A DNA stretch of 64,000 bases from CAYNJF01 sp964397555. GTDB taxonomy: Bacteria; Pseudomonadota; Gammaproteobacteria; Berkiellales; Berkiellaceae. How positions within the stretch are numbered: the first letter of the stretch is position 1; every line of letters starts with the position of its first letter. Of the stretch, positions 44,444-53,529 are shown in pieces. The stretch is from positions 1 through 64,000 of the forward strand of contig CAYNJF010000002.1 in NCBI GenBank assembly GCA_964397555.1, given 5' to 3'. The notes beneath the pieces are model-generated. The model did no database searches. It was given only the letters and a program-made list of their open reading frames with translations, and was not told the DNA's origin. Both the position numbers and the translations under genes were made by a program.

Positions 44444-45541
44444 CTACTGAGTGATCATCTTTCTTTTTTCATAAGCTTGACGGCATATCATAATGTCATC
44501 CATGTACCACCCAAGTTGCTCGGTGCTGATGGCTTGTTTAGCATCGACAGCGGCGATGCTTGGATCGGGATGAAAATCAACCAAGACCATGTTTGCCCCA
44601 GCTATCACCCCTTGAGCGGTGGTATGGAATACGTCACTGATCCCATCTGGTCCTATTTCCATGGTGCCGACCGAGTGGGATGGATCAATGCAAACCGGCA
44701 TATGTGTCATACGCTTGATGACAGGGACATGCCCAAAATCCACCATATTACGATGGGGGGCAGCAAAGACGGTCTTCATGCCTCTTAGGCAAAAGATCAC
44801 CTTTTGGTTTCCCGCATGGGTCAAATACTCGGCCGCACTTAAAGACTCATCAAGCGTTATGCCAAACCCTCGCTTGTAGAGAATTGGGAAGCGTGTCTGT
44901 GAACCAACCGCCTTGAGCAACTCAAAATTTTGAGCGTTTCGAGTGCCTATTTGCAACATCACACCCGTTGGATGACCAAGGCGCTCCAAGGTTTCTTGGA
45001 TTTCATCAAGCTGGCGCTCATGAGTCACCTCCATCGCGATGACTTTGATGCCATAATGACCGGCAAGGTCAAAGACGTAGTCCAAACAGGCTTTGCCTAA
45101 GCCTTGGAAGGAATAGGGCGAGGTTCTCGGCTTGTAAGCCCCCATGCGAGTGCACTCCAACCCAAAACGGCTCAGACAGGCCAACATTTTATCAACGCTT
45201 TCTCGAGAATCCACGGCGTTCAAACCGGCAAAGACATGGAAGCTATCTTGGTCAAAACGCAAGCCCTTGTACTCAAACCCAAGCTTAGGGGCAGGGGTTT
45301 GAACCTCAGCCTTAAACGTCGGGGTCGAAGTCATCACCTGTTCAACTGAGCTCATCGCGGCTAAGGCTTTGACATCCACCTTTGATACATCTCCAGTAAG
45401 ATGAATTTGATGCCCTGAGTCTTTAGGAGCTGTGGATGGGTTAAGCGTCGCTGAAATGGCGGGCAGTGAATTTAAATAAGAAAGTAAATCTCTCATCGCA
45501 TTTGAGTCAGTTTCAAAGCTTTTCTTTGTGAGCACAATCAT
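44444..45541 (-). CDS. DAHP-synthase-like protein (class I beta) with altered metal site
   Basis: A 365-residue protein with an N-terminal ferredoxin-like regulatory domain of about 85 residues and a DAHP/KDO8P synthase barrel: GAYKPRTSPYSFQGLG, LQIGTRNAQNFELLK, LYKRGFG, DPSHSVG and HPDPSIAAVDAKQ. The normal reaction joins PEP and erythrose-4-phosphate, the first shikimate step. The usual GPC metal cysteine is GLN (Asn108), the conserved CERG is CLRG (Leu252), and the metal Glu is Asp322, while His289 and Asp333 remain. It may be a metal-independent enzyme or a paralogue with another role. It lies 8 bases upstream of mfd. Confidence 0.75.
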   Translation of the reverse strand: MIVLTKKSFETDSNAMRDLLSYLNSLPAISATLNPSTAPKDSGHQIHLTGDVSKVDVKALAAMSSVEQVMTSTPTFKAEVQTPAPKLGFEYKGLRFDQDSFHVFAGLNAVDSRESVDKMLACLSRFGLECTRMGAYKPRTSPYSFQGLGKACLDYVFDLAGHYGIKVIAMEVTHERQLDEIQETLERLGHPTGVMLQIGTRNAQNFELLKAVGSQTRFPILYKRGFGITLDESLSAAEYLTHAGNQKVIFCLRGMKTVFAAPHRNMVDFGHVPVIKRMTHMPVCIDPSHSVGTMEIGPDGISDVFHTTAQGVIAGANMVLVDFHPDPSIAAVDAKQAISTEQLGWYMDDIMICRQAYEKRKMITQ

Positions 45542-45743
45542 GGAAGTGGCTGTCCCTTTGCGTGAGTAGTGGGGTGGCTTATCATTGTAAATAACCCATT
45601 GTCATATTTAGCCCATATTGTATGTGACCTTGCTCATATAGCAAGCCAGTTTGTCCTCAAACGGGCCTTTTTTAATGTAGTTAATTAGCTTTTGGAGTGT
45701 GCGCGTACTTAATGAACAAAATAGTCTTTTGTCGTAAAAGCTG

Positions 45744-45772
45744 CTGACAGTCTTGGATAGTACGGGTACAAT
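45744..45772 (+). promoter_or_regulatory. Promoter giving a leaderless lolC transcript
   Basis: -35 CTGACA (45744-45749), 17-base spacer, -10 TACAAT (45767-45772), each 5 of 6. The lolC ATG begins seven bases after the -10, where transcription should start, and no ribosome site is present. Confidence 0.6.
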
Positions 45773-45778
45773 CTTCCC

Positions 45779-47026
45779 ATGTTTAAGCCATTTGCACTTT
45801 ATATTGGTACTCGATATACCAATTTAAAGAAACGAGATCAGTTCATCACTTTTATCTCAGTCATTTCTATGATTGGGATTGCGCTTGGGGTGATGGTATT
45901 AATTACCGTGTTATCTGTGATGAATGGGTTTACCAAAGAGATTCGAGAGCGGATTCTAACGGTATCTCCCCAGCTCGTTGTCAGCGGATATGGGAATCCT
46001 ATTTCTGATTTTGACAACCTTCAGTCTTTGATGATGTCTCATCCCCAAGTTGAGTCCGTGGGGCCTTATGTGGAAGGTCAGGGCATGATGATGAAGGCGC
46101 CTTATGTGAATGGGGTGGCCATCAAAGGGATCGAGCCTGAATCGGTTGAGGCTATTTTCCCCCTCAAGACGTCGTTAATCCAAGGCGATGTTCAAAAACT
46201 CACACCTGGTCGTTATGGGGTCATTTTAGGCTCTGGGTTGGCGCGTTCATTGGGAGCATCGATAGGCTCCAAGGTCACGCTTGTTATTCCCGAAGTCAAC
46301 GTAACCCTTGTCGGTGCCGCCCCAAGGCTCAAGCAGCTTGAAGTCATTGGTATTTTTGAAGTGGGTTATGTGTTTGATTCAGGGCTAGCCTTTTTGCACA
46401 TGCAAGATGCTCAAAAAATATATCGTGTGAAAAACGGGGTCAGTGGGGTACAAGCTAAGCTTAGTGATCCCTTTGTCTCGTTTAGGACCGCCAGTGAGCT
46501 TCGCTCGCTTACCGATAATCGTTACTACGTCACGGATTGGACTGAGCTTAATGCGACTTACTTCAGTGCCGTGAAAATGGAAAAGCGCATGATGTTTTTA
46601 ACGTTGATGCTCATTTTGGCGATTGCGGTGTTTAATTTGATCTCAACTCTCGTGATGGTAGTGACGGATAAGCGCTCAGACATCGCGATTTTAAGAACGA
46701 TGGGTGCCTCTAAGCGCACCATTATGAACATCTTTATTTCTCAAGGGGCTGTCATTGGCGTGGTTGGGACCGGCATAGGGGTTCTTTTAGGGATTACCTT
46801 AGCGTTGAATGTCGAAGCCATTGTATCGACCATTGAAGGATGGCTTGGGATGCAGTTCTTGGCACCTGAAATTTACTTTTTGAGTAAGCTTCCCTCTGAT
46901 TTGCATATGTCTGATGTCTCCATCATTGCCAGTTGTTCATTGGCGTTGAGTTTAGTCGCAACCATCATTCCTGCTTATCGGGCGACCAAAGTTGAACCTG
47001 CTCAGGCGTTAAAGCATGAACACTAA
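45779..47026 (+). CDS. lolC: Lipoprotein-releasing ABC transporter permease LolC/E (LolF-like)
   Basis: A 415-residue inner-membrane permease that extracts lipoproteins for LolA. Its start, MFKPFALYIGTRY, and the next segment, IGIALGVMVLITVLSVMNGF, align with E. coli LolC from residue 1, fixing the start codon. Four helices flank a large periplasmic domain. The C-terminal part has KRSDIAILRTMGASKRTIMNIF and ends YRATKVEPAQALKHE. Only one permease gene is present beside lolD, with no second (lolE) copy, which fits a LolF-type homodimer. It overlaps lolD by 11 bases. Confidence 0.92.
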   Translation: MFKPFALYIGTRYTNLKKRDQFITFISVISMIGIALGVMVLITVLSVMNGFTKEIRERILTVSPQLVVSGYGNPISDFDNLQSLMMSHPQVESVGPYVEGQGMMMKAPYVNGVAIKGIEPESVEAIFPLKTSLIQGDVQKLTPGRYGVILGSGLARSLGASIGSKVTLVIPEVNVTLVGAAPRLKQLEVIGIFEVGYVFDSGLAFLHMQDAQKIYRVKNGVSGVQAKLSDPFVSFRTASELRSLTDNRYYVTDWTELNATYFSAVKMEKRMMFLTLMLILAIAVFNLISTLVMVVTDKRSDIAILRTMGASKRTIMNIFISQGAVIGVVGTGIGVLLGITLALNVEAIVSTIEGWLGMQFLAPEIYFLSKLPSDLHMSDVSIIASCSLALSLVATIIPAYRATKVEPAQALKHEH

Positions 47027-47738
47027 CGTTATATTATCTTGCCGGGATTTGCACAAAAGCTATCAAGACGGTCAATCTACCATCCCCATTCTCCAAGGGG
47101 TTGAGTTTGATCTACACCCGGGTGAAAAGGTCGCCATTATTGGTAAATCCGGAGCGGGTAAGACCACCTTAGTCAATCATTTGGGGGGCTTAGAGCGCCC
47201 AACCAAGGGACATGTCTATTATGAAGGGACCGACATCCATACCTTGAGTGATAAAAGAAGAGGGCACCTTCGTAATCGCCTATTTGGTTTTGTTTTCCAA
47301 TTTCATCATTTGTTGGCTGAGTTCAACGCCTTAGAGAACGTTTGCATGCCCTTGTTGCTTCGTGATACACCCATTGCCACGGCCAAAGAGATGGCTTTTG
47401 AGGCACTCAAACAAGTTGAACTTGAGCATCGAGTCTCCCACAAACCGAGTAAGCTTTCAGGCGGAGAGCGTCAACGAGTGGCGATTGCCAGAGCGCTTGT
47501 CACCCAACCCAAGTGTGTTTTAGCCGATGAGCCTACCGGGAATCTTGATCAAGACAGTGCCCAGCACGTCTACGATTTGATGATGAATTTAGCTCAAAAA
47601 GTTGGCACCAGCTTTATTGTGGTTACCCATGATCTTGATTTGGCTAAGCGAATGGATCGAGTTGTGCTTTTAGAAAAAGGCCTTTTGCATCATTATTGCC
47701 CTCAAAGCGAACAAATCATTGAACGTCGCTCTTCTTAA
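47016..47738 (+). CDS. lolD: Lipoprotein-releasing ABC ATPase
   Basis: A 240-residue ABC ATPase with Walker A GKSGAGKTT, FQFHHLLAEFNALENV (Q-loop and LolD-specific region), signature LSGGERQR, Walker B CVLADEPTGNLD and the H-loop VTHDLDLA. It powers lipoprotein release by the LolC-type permease encoded just upstream. Its last four bases overlap the convergent DUF2062 gene. Confidence 0.95.
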   Translation: MNTNVILSCRDLHKSYQDGQSTIPILQGVEFDLHPGEKVAIIGKSGAGKTTLVNHLGGLERPTKGHVYYEGTDIHTLSDKRRGHLRNRLFGFVFQFHHLLAEFNALENVCMPLLLRDTPIATAKEMAFEALKQVELEHRVSHKPSKLSGGERQRVAIARALVTQPKCVLADEPTGNLDQDSAQHVYDLMMNLAQKVGTSFIVVTHDLDLAKRMDRVVLLEKGLLHHYCPQSEQIIERRSS

Positions 47739-48310
47739 GAGCGACGATTTTTCTTTTTACGTTGGAGGCGCTTTGGTAAATGAAGATGAAGCCTCTCTCT
47801 TCTTTTTAACCGGCGCTCTTGCCAATTCCTTGAAACTGACCAACGCCATATGATTCGAATGGCGATGTTGCTGAGAATCGCCAAAATGGTCCCACACACA
47901 AAACATCCGAATAAGAAGGTAGGTCCAATGGTTTTCAATGAATCAGATAACCAAGTAAAAGAAAGCTGAAAATTGAAGCCTTGAAGCTCTTTGCCTAAAA
48001 TCCAAGCCCCAACCCGATACGAAAAGTAAAAGACAGGTCCCATGGTGACGGGGTTGGTTAACCATACCAATACGATTGAAATTGGCAGATTCGAGCGAAC
48101 AAAGATGGCAATGGCAGCGGCAAGGACCATCTGAAAAGGAATGGGCACAAATGCGCAAAATATTCCGACAGAAAAAGCCGTGGCAACCGAATACCGATTC
48201 AAATGCCACAGATTGGGATCATGAATCAGACGCCCAAAAATCTGTAAATGTTTATGATCTTTGATGATCTTGTGATCAGGCATCCAATGTTTAAACCATT
48301 TTTTCGGCAT
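47735..48310 (-). CDS. DUF2062 membrane protein
   Basis: A protein of about 191 residues of the DUF2062 family: RYSVATAFSVGIFCAFVPIPFQMVLAAAIAIFVRSNLPIS, VWLTNPVTMGPVFYFSYRVGAWILG, then two more helices and an extremely basic C-terminus (RRLKRRERLHLHLPKRLQRKKKNRRS). Its function is unknown; it commonly sits between lol and comEC genes. The ATG at 48310 is used; the 5' end overlaps that of the divergent comEC by about 24 bases. Confidence 0.85.
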   Translation of the reverse strand: MPKKWFKHWMPDHKIIKDHKHLQIFGRLIHDPNLWHLNRYSVATAFSVGIFCAFVPIPFQMVLAAAIAIFVRSNLPISIVLVWLTNPVTMGPVFYFSYRVGAWILGKELQGFNFQLSFTWLSDSLKTIGPTFLFGCFVCGTILAILSNIAIRIIWRWSVSRNWQERRLKRRERLHLHLPKRLQRKKKNRRS

Positions 48311-50590
48311 AATCTTCAATTACTCATTCAACTTGCATGCCACCCTAGGATGTATCCTATAACCTTAGGGGTGCTGCTGGGTTGTCTTATGGCCGGTTTG
48401 TCCCATCAACCTAGACCTCTACTCATGCTACTTAACTTAGGCATGGCCGTCAGTGTGTTTTGGCTTGCTCGAAAATATAAACACCCACTTCTTTGGTGTG
48501 GGTTTGGCGTTATGGCAGCCATGGCATGGACGTGGCATTGCACCGCTCCAAGACTGACCCATCAATTACCATTGACCAGTCAACACTCGCTTATAGGAAC
48601 CATCGATTCGATGATTCAATCTAGGCACGAGTCCATAGAGTTTGATTTTAAACTAAGTAAAGTCTGTATGCCAGACAATCCATGCATTTTGGATAATCGA
48701 AGGCTGAAATTAAGGCTGAATAATGAGTTAATTAACTTAATTTTGAGTCCAGGGGATGAATTGAGGGTGCAAGCGAAGATACGTGCGCCTCACGGATGGA
48801 GTAATCCAGGTGGGCGCTCACAAATCAAAGATTGGTTTTTGGCCCGTATCGATGGCAAAGGTCGAATTCTCAAGGTTGAGCGCTTGGACCAAGGTCATGG
48901 CTCTCCAAGGCAATGGCTGCATCAAAAACTTGATGATGGGCTAAAAGATAGGCCATATTCTGGGGTGATTAAGGCTCTTATCATGGGCGTTCAAAGTGAT
49001 ATTACCCCGGAGCAATGGCAAGTTTTTCGCGCAACGGGCACCTCTCATTTGGTAGCCATATCGGGTTTGCACATTGGATTAGTGGCGACTATGGCCTTTG
49101 GTTTAGGCATTTTTTTTGTCGTCAGACGGAAAAAGCCTAGTCGTTATGATAGGGCATGGCCGTTGTGGGCTGCCTTTTTAGGGGCGATTGGTTATGCGGC
49201 ATTAGCGGGCTTTTCTATCCCTACGCAACGAGCGGCCATCATGGTGGGCGTCATCACTTGTGCAAAGCTTATTCGCTCACGAATAAGCTTAATGCAATCT
49301 CTTAACTTGGCGTGTTTGATGGTCTTGGCTTTTGAGCCACTGAGCGTATTCTTTGCCGGCTTTTGGTTGTCGTTTCTAGCGGTGTTTATTCTTGGGCAAC
49401 AGGTAGAGACTCAAACAGGGTGGCGCAAGTGGCTCTATCCACAACTTATGATCACGTCTGCCATGGCACCTTTAGGGTTGTATTTTTTTTCACAAACCTC
49501 GCTGGTTGGGATCATCACAAATCTTATTGCCATTCCTTGGATGAGCATGATCACGGTGCCATTGAGCCTCCTTGGCGCTTTGATGAGCAGTGTTGGCCTT
49601 GATTGGGGGTTGGCTTTGGCGCATGCAAGTTTTGATTTAATTTATGCATTTTTATCGATGATGGCCCGTTTGCGCTGGAGTGAGTTTCATCATCACTTGG
49701 ACTTAACTGCCTTACTCTCGCTATCAACCCTTATCGCGCTCATCTTTTGGGGGCGCAAACGACATCGAGTCTGGGCTCCTTTGTTAATATTGGTCGCTTT
49801 TATCCGGCCCTCTCCGGTTCGCTATGGAGATTTACGAGTCGATTTTTTAGACATAGGGCAGGGGACCGCCATTGTGCTTCGTACCTCAAATCATGTCGTA
49901 CTCTATGATGCTGGTCCGATGCTTGGATACAAAGACGCCGGCGAATTAATCATCAAGCCGTATCTGGCTCATGAAAAGATAACTCAACTGAATACGGTGA
50001 TTATCTCGCATGATGATCTTGATCATAAAGCAGGATTCGATTCATTGAATCAAAGCCTTCCCATCAATCAGGTGCTTGCCTCAAATCCAAATGCACTTTC
50101 TGCGAGTGCGCAATCATGCGTTGGTGCTTCTTTTGAATACGATGGAGTTCAATTTGAGATCATACACCCCAATCATGCTATGCCTAAGAAAAAAAATGAT
50201 CAGTCCTGTGTCTTGCTCGCTAAGGCGAATGACTTTAAAGTCCTATTAACAGGAGATATTGAGCAAGTAGCCGAACAAGATCTCATTCGCAAAAAGCCCG
50301 ACGCAATCAAGGCTGACATCGTCAGTGTGGCCCATCATGGGTCAAAAAGCTCTTCCAGTGAGGCTTGGCTAAATGCAAGCAAGCCCAGTTTTGCTGTGAT
50401 CCAAGCGGGTCATCAAAACCCATATCGACTGCCTCACCCATCCATCGTCCAGCGTTTTTTAGATCATGGAATAACGCTTTATGACACAAGCAAAGATGGC
50501 ATGGTGCGTTTTGATATCAAACAAGGGGAGCTAAAGCGCACTCGGTGGGTGGATCATCAATGGGGTATATGGCACTCAAGCCGAACCTAG
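48287..50590 (+). CDS. comEC: ComEC/Rec2 DNA-uptake channel
   Basis: A protein of about 767 residues. Hydrophobic N-terminal helices are followed by the OB-like DUF4131 region, then the competence domain (FRATGTSHLVAISGLHIGLVATMAFGLG and FSIPTQRAAIMVG). The C-terminal metallo-beta-lactamase domain has FLDIGQGTAIVLRT, LYDAGP, ISHDDLDHKAG and VAHHGSKSSSS. It moves single-stranded DNA across the inner membrane, so natural competence is possible. The start is uncertain: ATG 48287 has AGG seven bases before it, with ATG 48248 and ATG 48350 as alternatives. Confidence 0.9.
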   Translation: MFKPFFRHNLQLLIQLACHPRMYPITLGVLLGCLMAGLSHQPRPLLMLLNLGMAVSVFWLARKYKHPLLWCGFGVMAAMAWTWHCTAPRLTHQLPLTSQHSLIGTIDSMIQSRHESIEFDFKLSKVCMPDNPCILDNRRLKLRLNNELINLILSPGDELRVQAKIRAPHGWSNPGGRSQIKDWFLARIDGKGRILKVERLDQGHGSPRQWLHQKLDDGLKDRPYSGVIKALIMGVQSDITPEQWQVFRATGTSHLVAISGLHIGLVATMAFGLGIFFVVRRKKPSRYDRAWPLWAAFLGAIGYAALAGFSIPTQRAAIMVGVITCAKLIRSRISLMQSLNLACLMVLAFEPLSVFFAGFWLSFLAVFILGQQVETQTGWRKWLYPQLMITSAMAPLGLYFFSQTSLVGIITNLIAIPWMSMITVPLSLLGALMSSVGLDWGLALAHASFDLIYAFLSMMARLRWSEFHHHLDLTALLSLSTLIALIFWGRKRHRVWAPLLILVAFIRPSPVRYGDLRVDFLDIGQGTAIVLRTSNHVVLYDAGPMLGYKDAGELIIKPYLAHEKITQLNTVIISHDDLDHKAGFDSLNQSLPINQVLASNPNALSASAQSCVGASFEYDGVQFEIIHPNHAMPKKKNDQSCVLLAKANDFKVLLTGDIEQVAEQDLIRKKPDAIKADIVSVAHHGSKSSSSEAWLNASKPSFAVIQAGHQNPYRLPHPSIVQRFLDHGITLYDTSKDGMVRFDIKQGELKRTRWVDHQWGIWHSSRT

Positions 50591-50685
50591 CTTGAAGAGG
50601 AGTTGCTCATTTACCTAAAAAAATAGTGGTTCCGATTTATTCATCTGCAGGCTAAACTGGATCAAAAGTCTAAGGAGAGGTTTTC

Positions 50686-51333
50686 ATGCTTGATTTGTTT
50701 TTGTCCGGTGGTTGGCTCATGTTCCCCATTTTATTATGCTCAACCATTGCCGTGGCCATTATTTTCGAGCGTAGTTGGTCACTTAGAAAAGATAAAATTA
50801 TCCCTCCTAGGGTTTTGCCTACGGTGGTTCACCATATGCAAAATAATCAAGTCAACCAAAAGTACTTAAAGCAAATCGCCAGCCAGTCTCCTCTTGGTGC
50901 CGTGATCGCCCGTGGGGTCGGTAATATTACCGAAGGCTATGAGGTGATGATGCTGTCCATGGCCGAAGAAGGACGCCATCAAATCCACGCTTTTGAACGC
51001 TATCTCAATTTTTTAGGTACAGTGGCGGCCATTACGCCATTGCTAGGTCTTTTAGGGACCGTGACCGGCATGATCGAAGTCTTTGCCTCGATTACTATCA
51101 ATGGAGCATCCAACTCGCAAGCTCTAGCTTCTGGGATTTCCCAGGCGCTTTTGACCACCGCCTTTGGCTTGTCTGTGGCCATCCCGGCTTTGATGTTTCA
51201 CCGCCATTTTCACCGTAAGATTGATGAGTATGCTGTTCATATCGAACAAGAGTCGGTCAAGTTAGCTGAATATGTGAAAGAGATGACAAAACGAGCCAAA
51301 CAAGCGCGACATTCGGCTCAACACGCAGCATAA
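50686..51333 (+). CDS. exbB: MotA/TolQ/ExbB proton channel protein
   Basis: A 215-residue inner-membrane protein with three helices. WLMFPILLCSTIAVAIIFERSW is TM1. LNFLGTVAAITPLLGLLGTVTGMIEVFASI and SQALLTTAFGLSVAIPALMFHRHF are the TolQ/ExbB proton-channel helices. With the ExbD-like protein it couples proton flow to an outer-membrane process. Standing before msbA and lpxK, it belongs to the lipid A-linked exbBD group rather than a siderophore locus. AAGGAG lies well placed before the ATG. Confidence 0.9.
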   Translation: MLDLFLSGGWLMFPILLCSTIAVAIIFERSWSLRKDKIIPPRVLPTVVHHMQNNQVNQKYLKQIASQSPLGAVIARGVGNITEGYEVMMLSMAEEGRHQIHAFERYLNFLGTVAAITPLLGLLGTVTGMIEVFASITINGASNSQALASGISQALLTTAFGLSVAIPALMFHRHFHRKIDEYAVHIEQESVKLAEYVKEMTKRAKQARHSAQHAA

Positions 51334-51354
51334 AGAATCATTAAAGGGTGACCT

Positions 51355-51771
51355 ATGTTAAAATCTTACTCGATAAGAACTAAGCAGCGTGAAGAGCTTA
51401 GCTTAAATTTGACGCCTCTTATTGATGTTGTGTTTCTCCTATTGATTTTTTTCATGGTGACCACCACATTCAAGCAAGCTGAACAACTAGGTATAGAGTT
51501 ACCTCAAACCAAAACCACACACACCGCCATCTCGAGTTCAGGCTTTGAGCTTGGCATAGGGCCCAAGGGGGATTACGTGGTGGAGGGGGTGTCCATTGGC
51601 ACAAGCCTCAATGCTTTGGAAGAAGTATTGAGAGCCAAAGCGCAGCCCAGTGAGCCTTTGTTGTTGGTGGGCGATAAAATTGCTCCTCATCAATCGGTGG
51701 TGAGTGCGATGGATGTGGCGTCTAAGCTTGGGATCACACGCATAAAAATCATAACCGAACACGACGAATAA
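51355..51771 (+). CDS. exbD: ExbD/TolR biopolymer transport protein
   Basis: A 138-residue single-pass protein. LNLTPLIDVVFLLLIFFMVTTTF is the membrane helix, with the essential Asp24. The periplasmic domain ends with LGITRIKIITE, as in the family. It partners the ExbB-like protein 21 bases upstream. The msbA start follows five bases downstream. Confidence 0.92.
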   Translation: MLKSYSIRTKQREELSLNLTPLIDVVFLLLIFFMVTTTFKQAEQLGIELPQTKTTHTAISSSGFELGIGPKGDYVVEGVSIGTSLNALEEVLRAKAQPSEPLLLVGDKIAPHQSVVSAMDVASKLGITRIKIITEHDE

Positions 51772-51776
51772 AAAGT

Positions 51777-53529
51777 ATGAGTAAATCGATGCCCTCTTTG
51801 CAGGTCTATAAGAGGCTACTTTCCTACGTAAAGCCTTTTAAACTTGNNNNNNNNNNTTGGTAACCTCCTTTACGGGGTGGTGGATGCCGGCTTCGTGAAA
51901 TTATTTCAGCCGTTGCTTGATGAAGGCTTTGTGGCTAAAAACCAAAGCTTCATTGCTTGGATCCCTTACGTCATCATTTTAATCTTTATCTTTAGAGGCC
52001 TTGCCAGCTTTTTGTCCACTTACTTTATGGGGTGGGTGGCTCGCAACGTAGTGATGGTTTTTCGACAACAAATGTTCTCTCACTTGCTTAAGCTCCCAAC
52101 CTCCTTTTATGACAGCGCCACCTCAGGTGAGCTGCTTGCTAAGATCACTTACAACGTAGAGCAGGTTGCCGATGCCTGTACCGACGCATTGACGGTTTTG
52201 GTTCGAGAGACTTTTACGGCAATTTGTTTGCTTGCAGTCATGTTGTCCATCTCCTGGCGTCTGACTTTGTTGTTCTTTTTTGTTGTGCCGATGATGGCGG
52301 CCATCATGCATGTGGTCTCAAAAAGACTGCGAAAGTTATCAAGCACGATTCAAGATTCGGTTGGAGAGGTCACGCATGTGGCTGAAGAGGCCATTGAGGG
52401 GCAAAAGGTTGTCAAAGCGTTTGGGGGGCAAGCCTTTGAAGAGAAGCGTTTTGAGGCGGCCACTCAACACAACCGTCGTCAAGAAATGAAGCTCATTACC
52501 ACCTCAGCGGCTTCTATCCCATTGGTTCAATTGGTGGGGGCTGTGGTGTTGGCTTCAACCGTCTACATTGCAACTTTAGGGCCTGAGCATATCCTTAAAA
52601 CAGAAATAACCCCTGGGGCCTTTGCGGCCATGATCACGGCTATGATTGCCTTACTTAAGCCTATTCGCTTGTTGACGAAGGTGAATGCAAACATTCAAAA
52701 AGGGATTGCCGGTGCGGCCAGTATTTTTGAATTTCTCGACAGCAAGCTTGAGGTCGATGAGGGAACGCAAACCATCGAGCGTTCTAAAGGTTCCATTGTC
52801 TTTGATGGAGTAAACTTTGAATACGAGACTCGTAAAGGCGAAAAGACGATCAGCGACATCAGCTTTGAGGTACGGCCTTCGGAGACCGTGGCCATCGTGG
52901 GGCGCTCTGGTTCTGGCAAGTCCACTTTAGTCTCGTTGTTGCCGCGGTTTTATGAGTGCTTTGGTGACATTAAAATTGATGGCCAAAACATTCGTGATTT
53001 ATCGTTGGCTTCACTTCGTAGTCAAATATCCATCGTCTCTCAGCAAGTCACCTTGTTCAATGACACCATATTCAACAACATTGCCTATGGCCTTGAGCAA
53101 GTGAGTACAGAAAACGTCATGGCCGCGGCCAAATCCGCCAATGCTTATGAGTTTATTAAAGAGCTTCCTGAAGGGTTTCAAACCGTGGTTGGAGAGAATG
53201 GCGTTCGCCTTAGTGGTGGTCAAAAACAACGTATTGCCATCGCTCGAGCCATATTAAAGCAGGCACCTATCTTGGTGTTAGATGAGGCAACATCGGCGCT
53301 CGATACAGAATCTGAACGTAAAATCCAAGAAGCGCTTGATAAGCTGATGAGTCAATGCACCACGTTGGTCATTGCCCACCGCCTATCGACCATTGAAAAA
53401 GCCGATCGCATTATTGTGATGGATCAAGGGCGCATCATCGAGTCAGGCAATCATCACTCCCTGATGAAAGAAAACGGGATTTACGCGACATTGCGCCAAA
53501 TGCAATATCAAGATAAAGTGGTGGCATGA
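51777..53529 (+). CDS. msbA: Lipid A export ABC transporter MsbA (interrupted by an assembly gap)
   Basis: A full-length MsbA broken by 10 Ns. The true start is ATG 51777, five bases after exbD, giving MSKSMPSLQVYKRLLSYVKPFKL before the gap. After it come the helices, AHRLSTIEKAD, Walker A GRSGSGKST, signature LSGGQKQRIAIARA and Walker B ILVLDEATSALD. The two sides are in different frames across exactly 10 bases; a gap length divisible by three restores one frame. Alignment to E. coli MsbA suggests only about five residues are missing. It flips lipid A core across the inner membrane. It overlaps lpxK by 4 bases. Confidence 0.9.
51847..51856. other. Assembly gap (10 Ns) inside msbA
   Basis: Ten unknown bases. 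Upstream msbA codons begin at positions divisible by 3 and downstream ones at positions 1 mod 3, so the written length of 10 breaks the frame and is not the true length. Confidence 0.95.
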
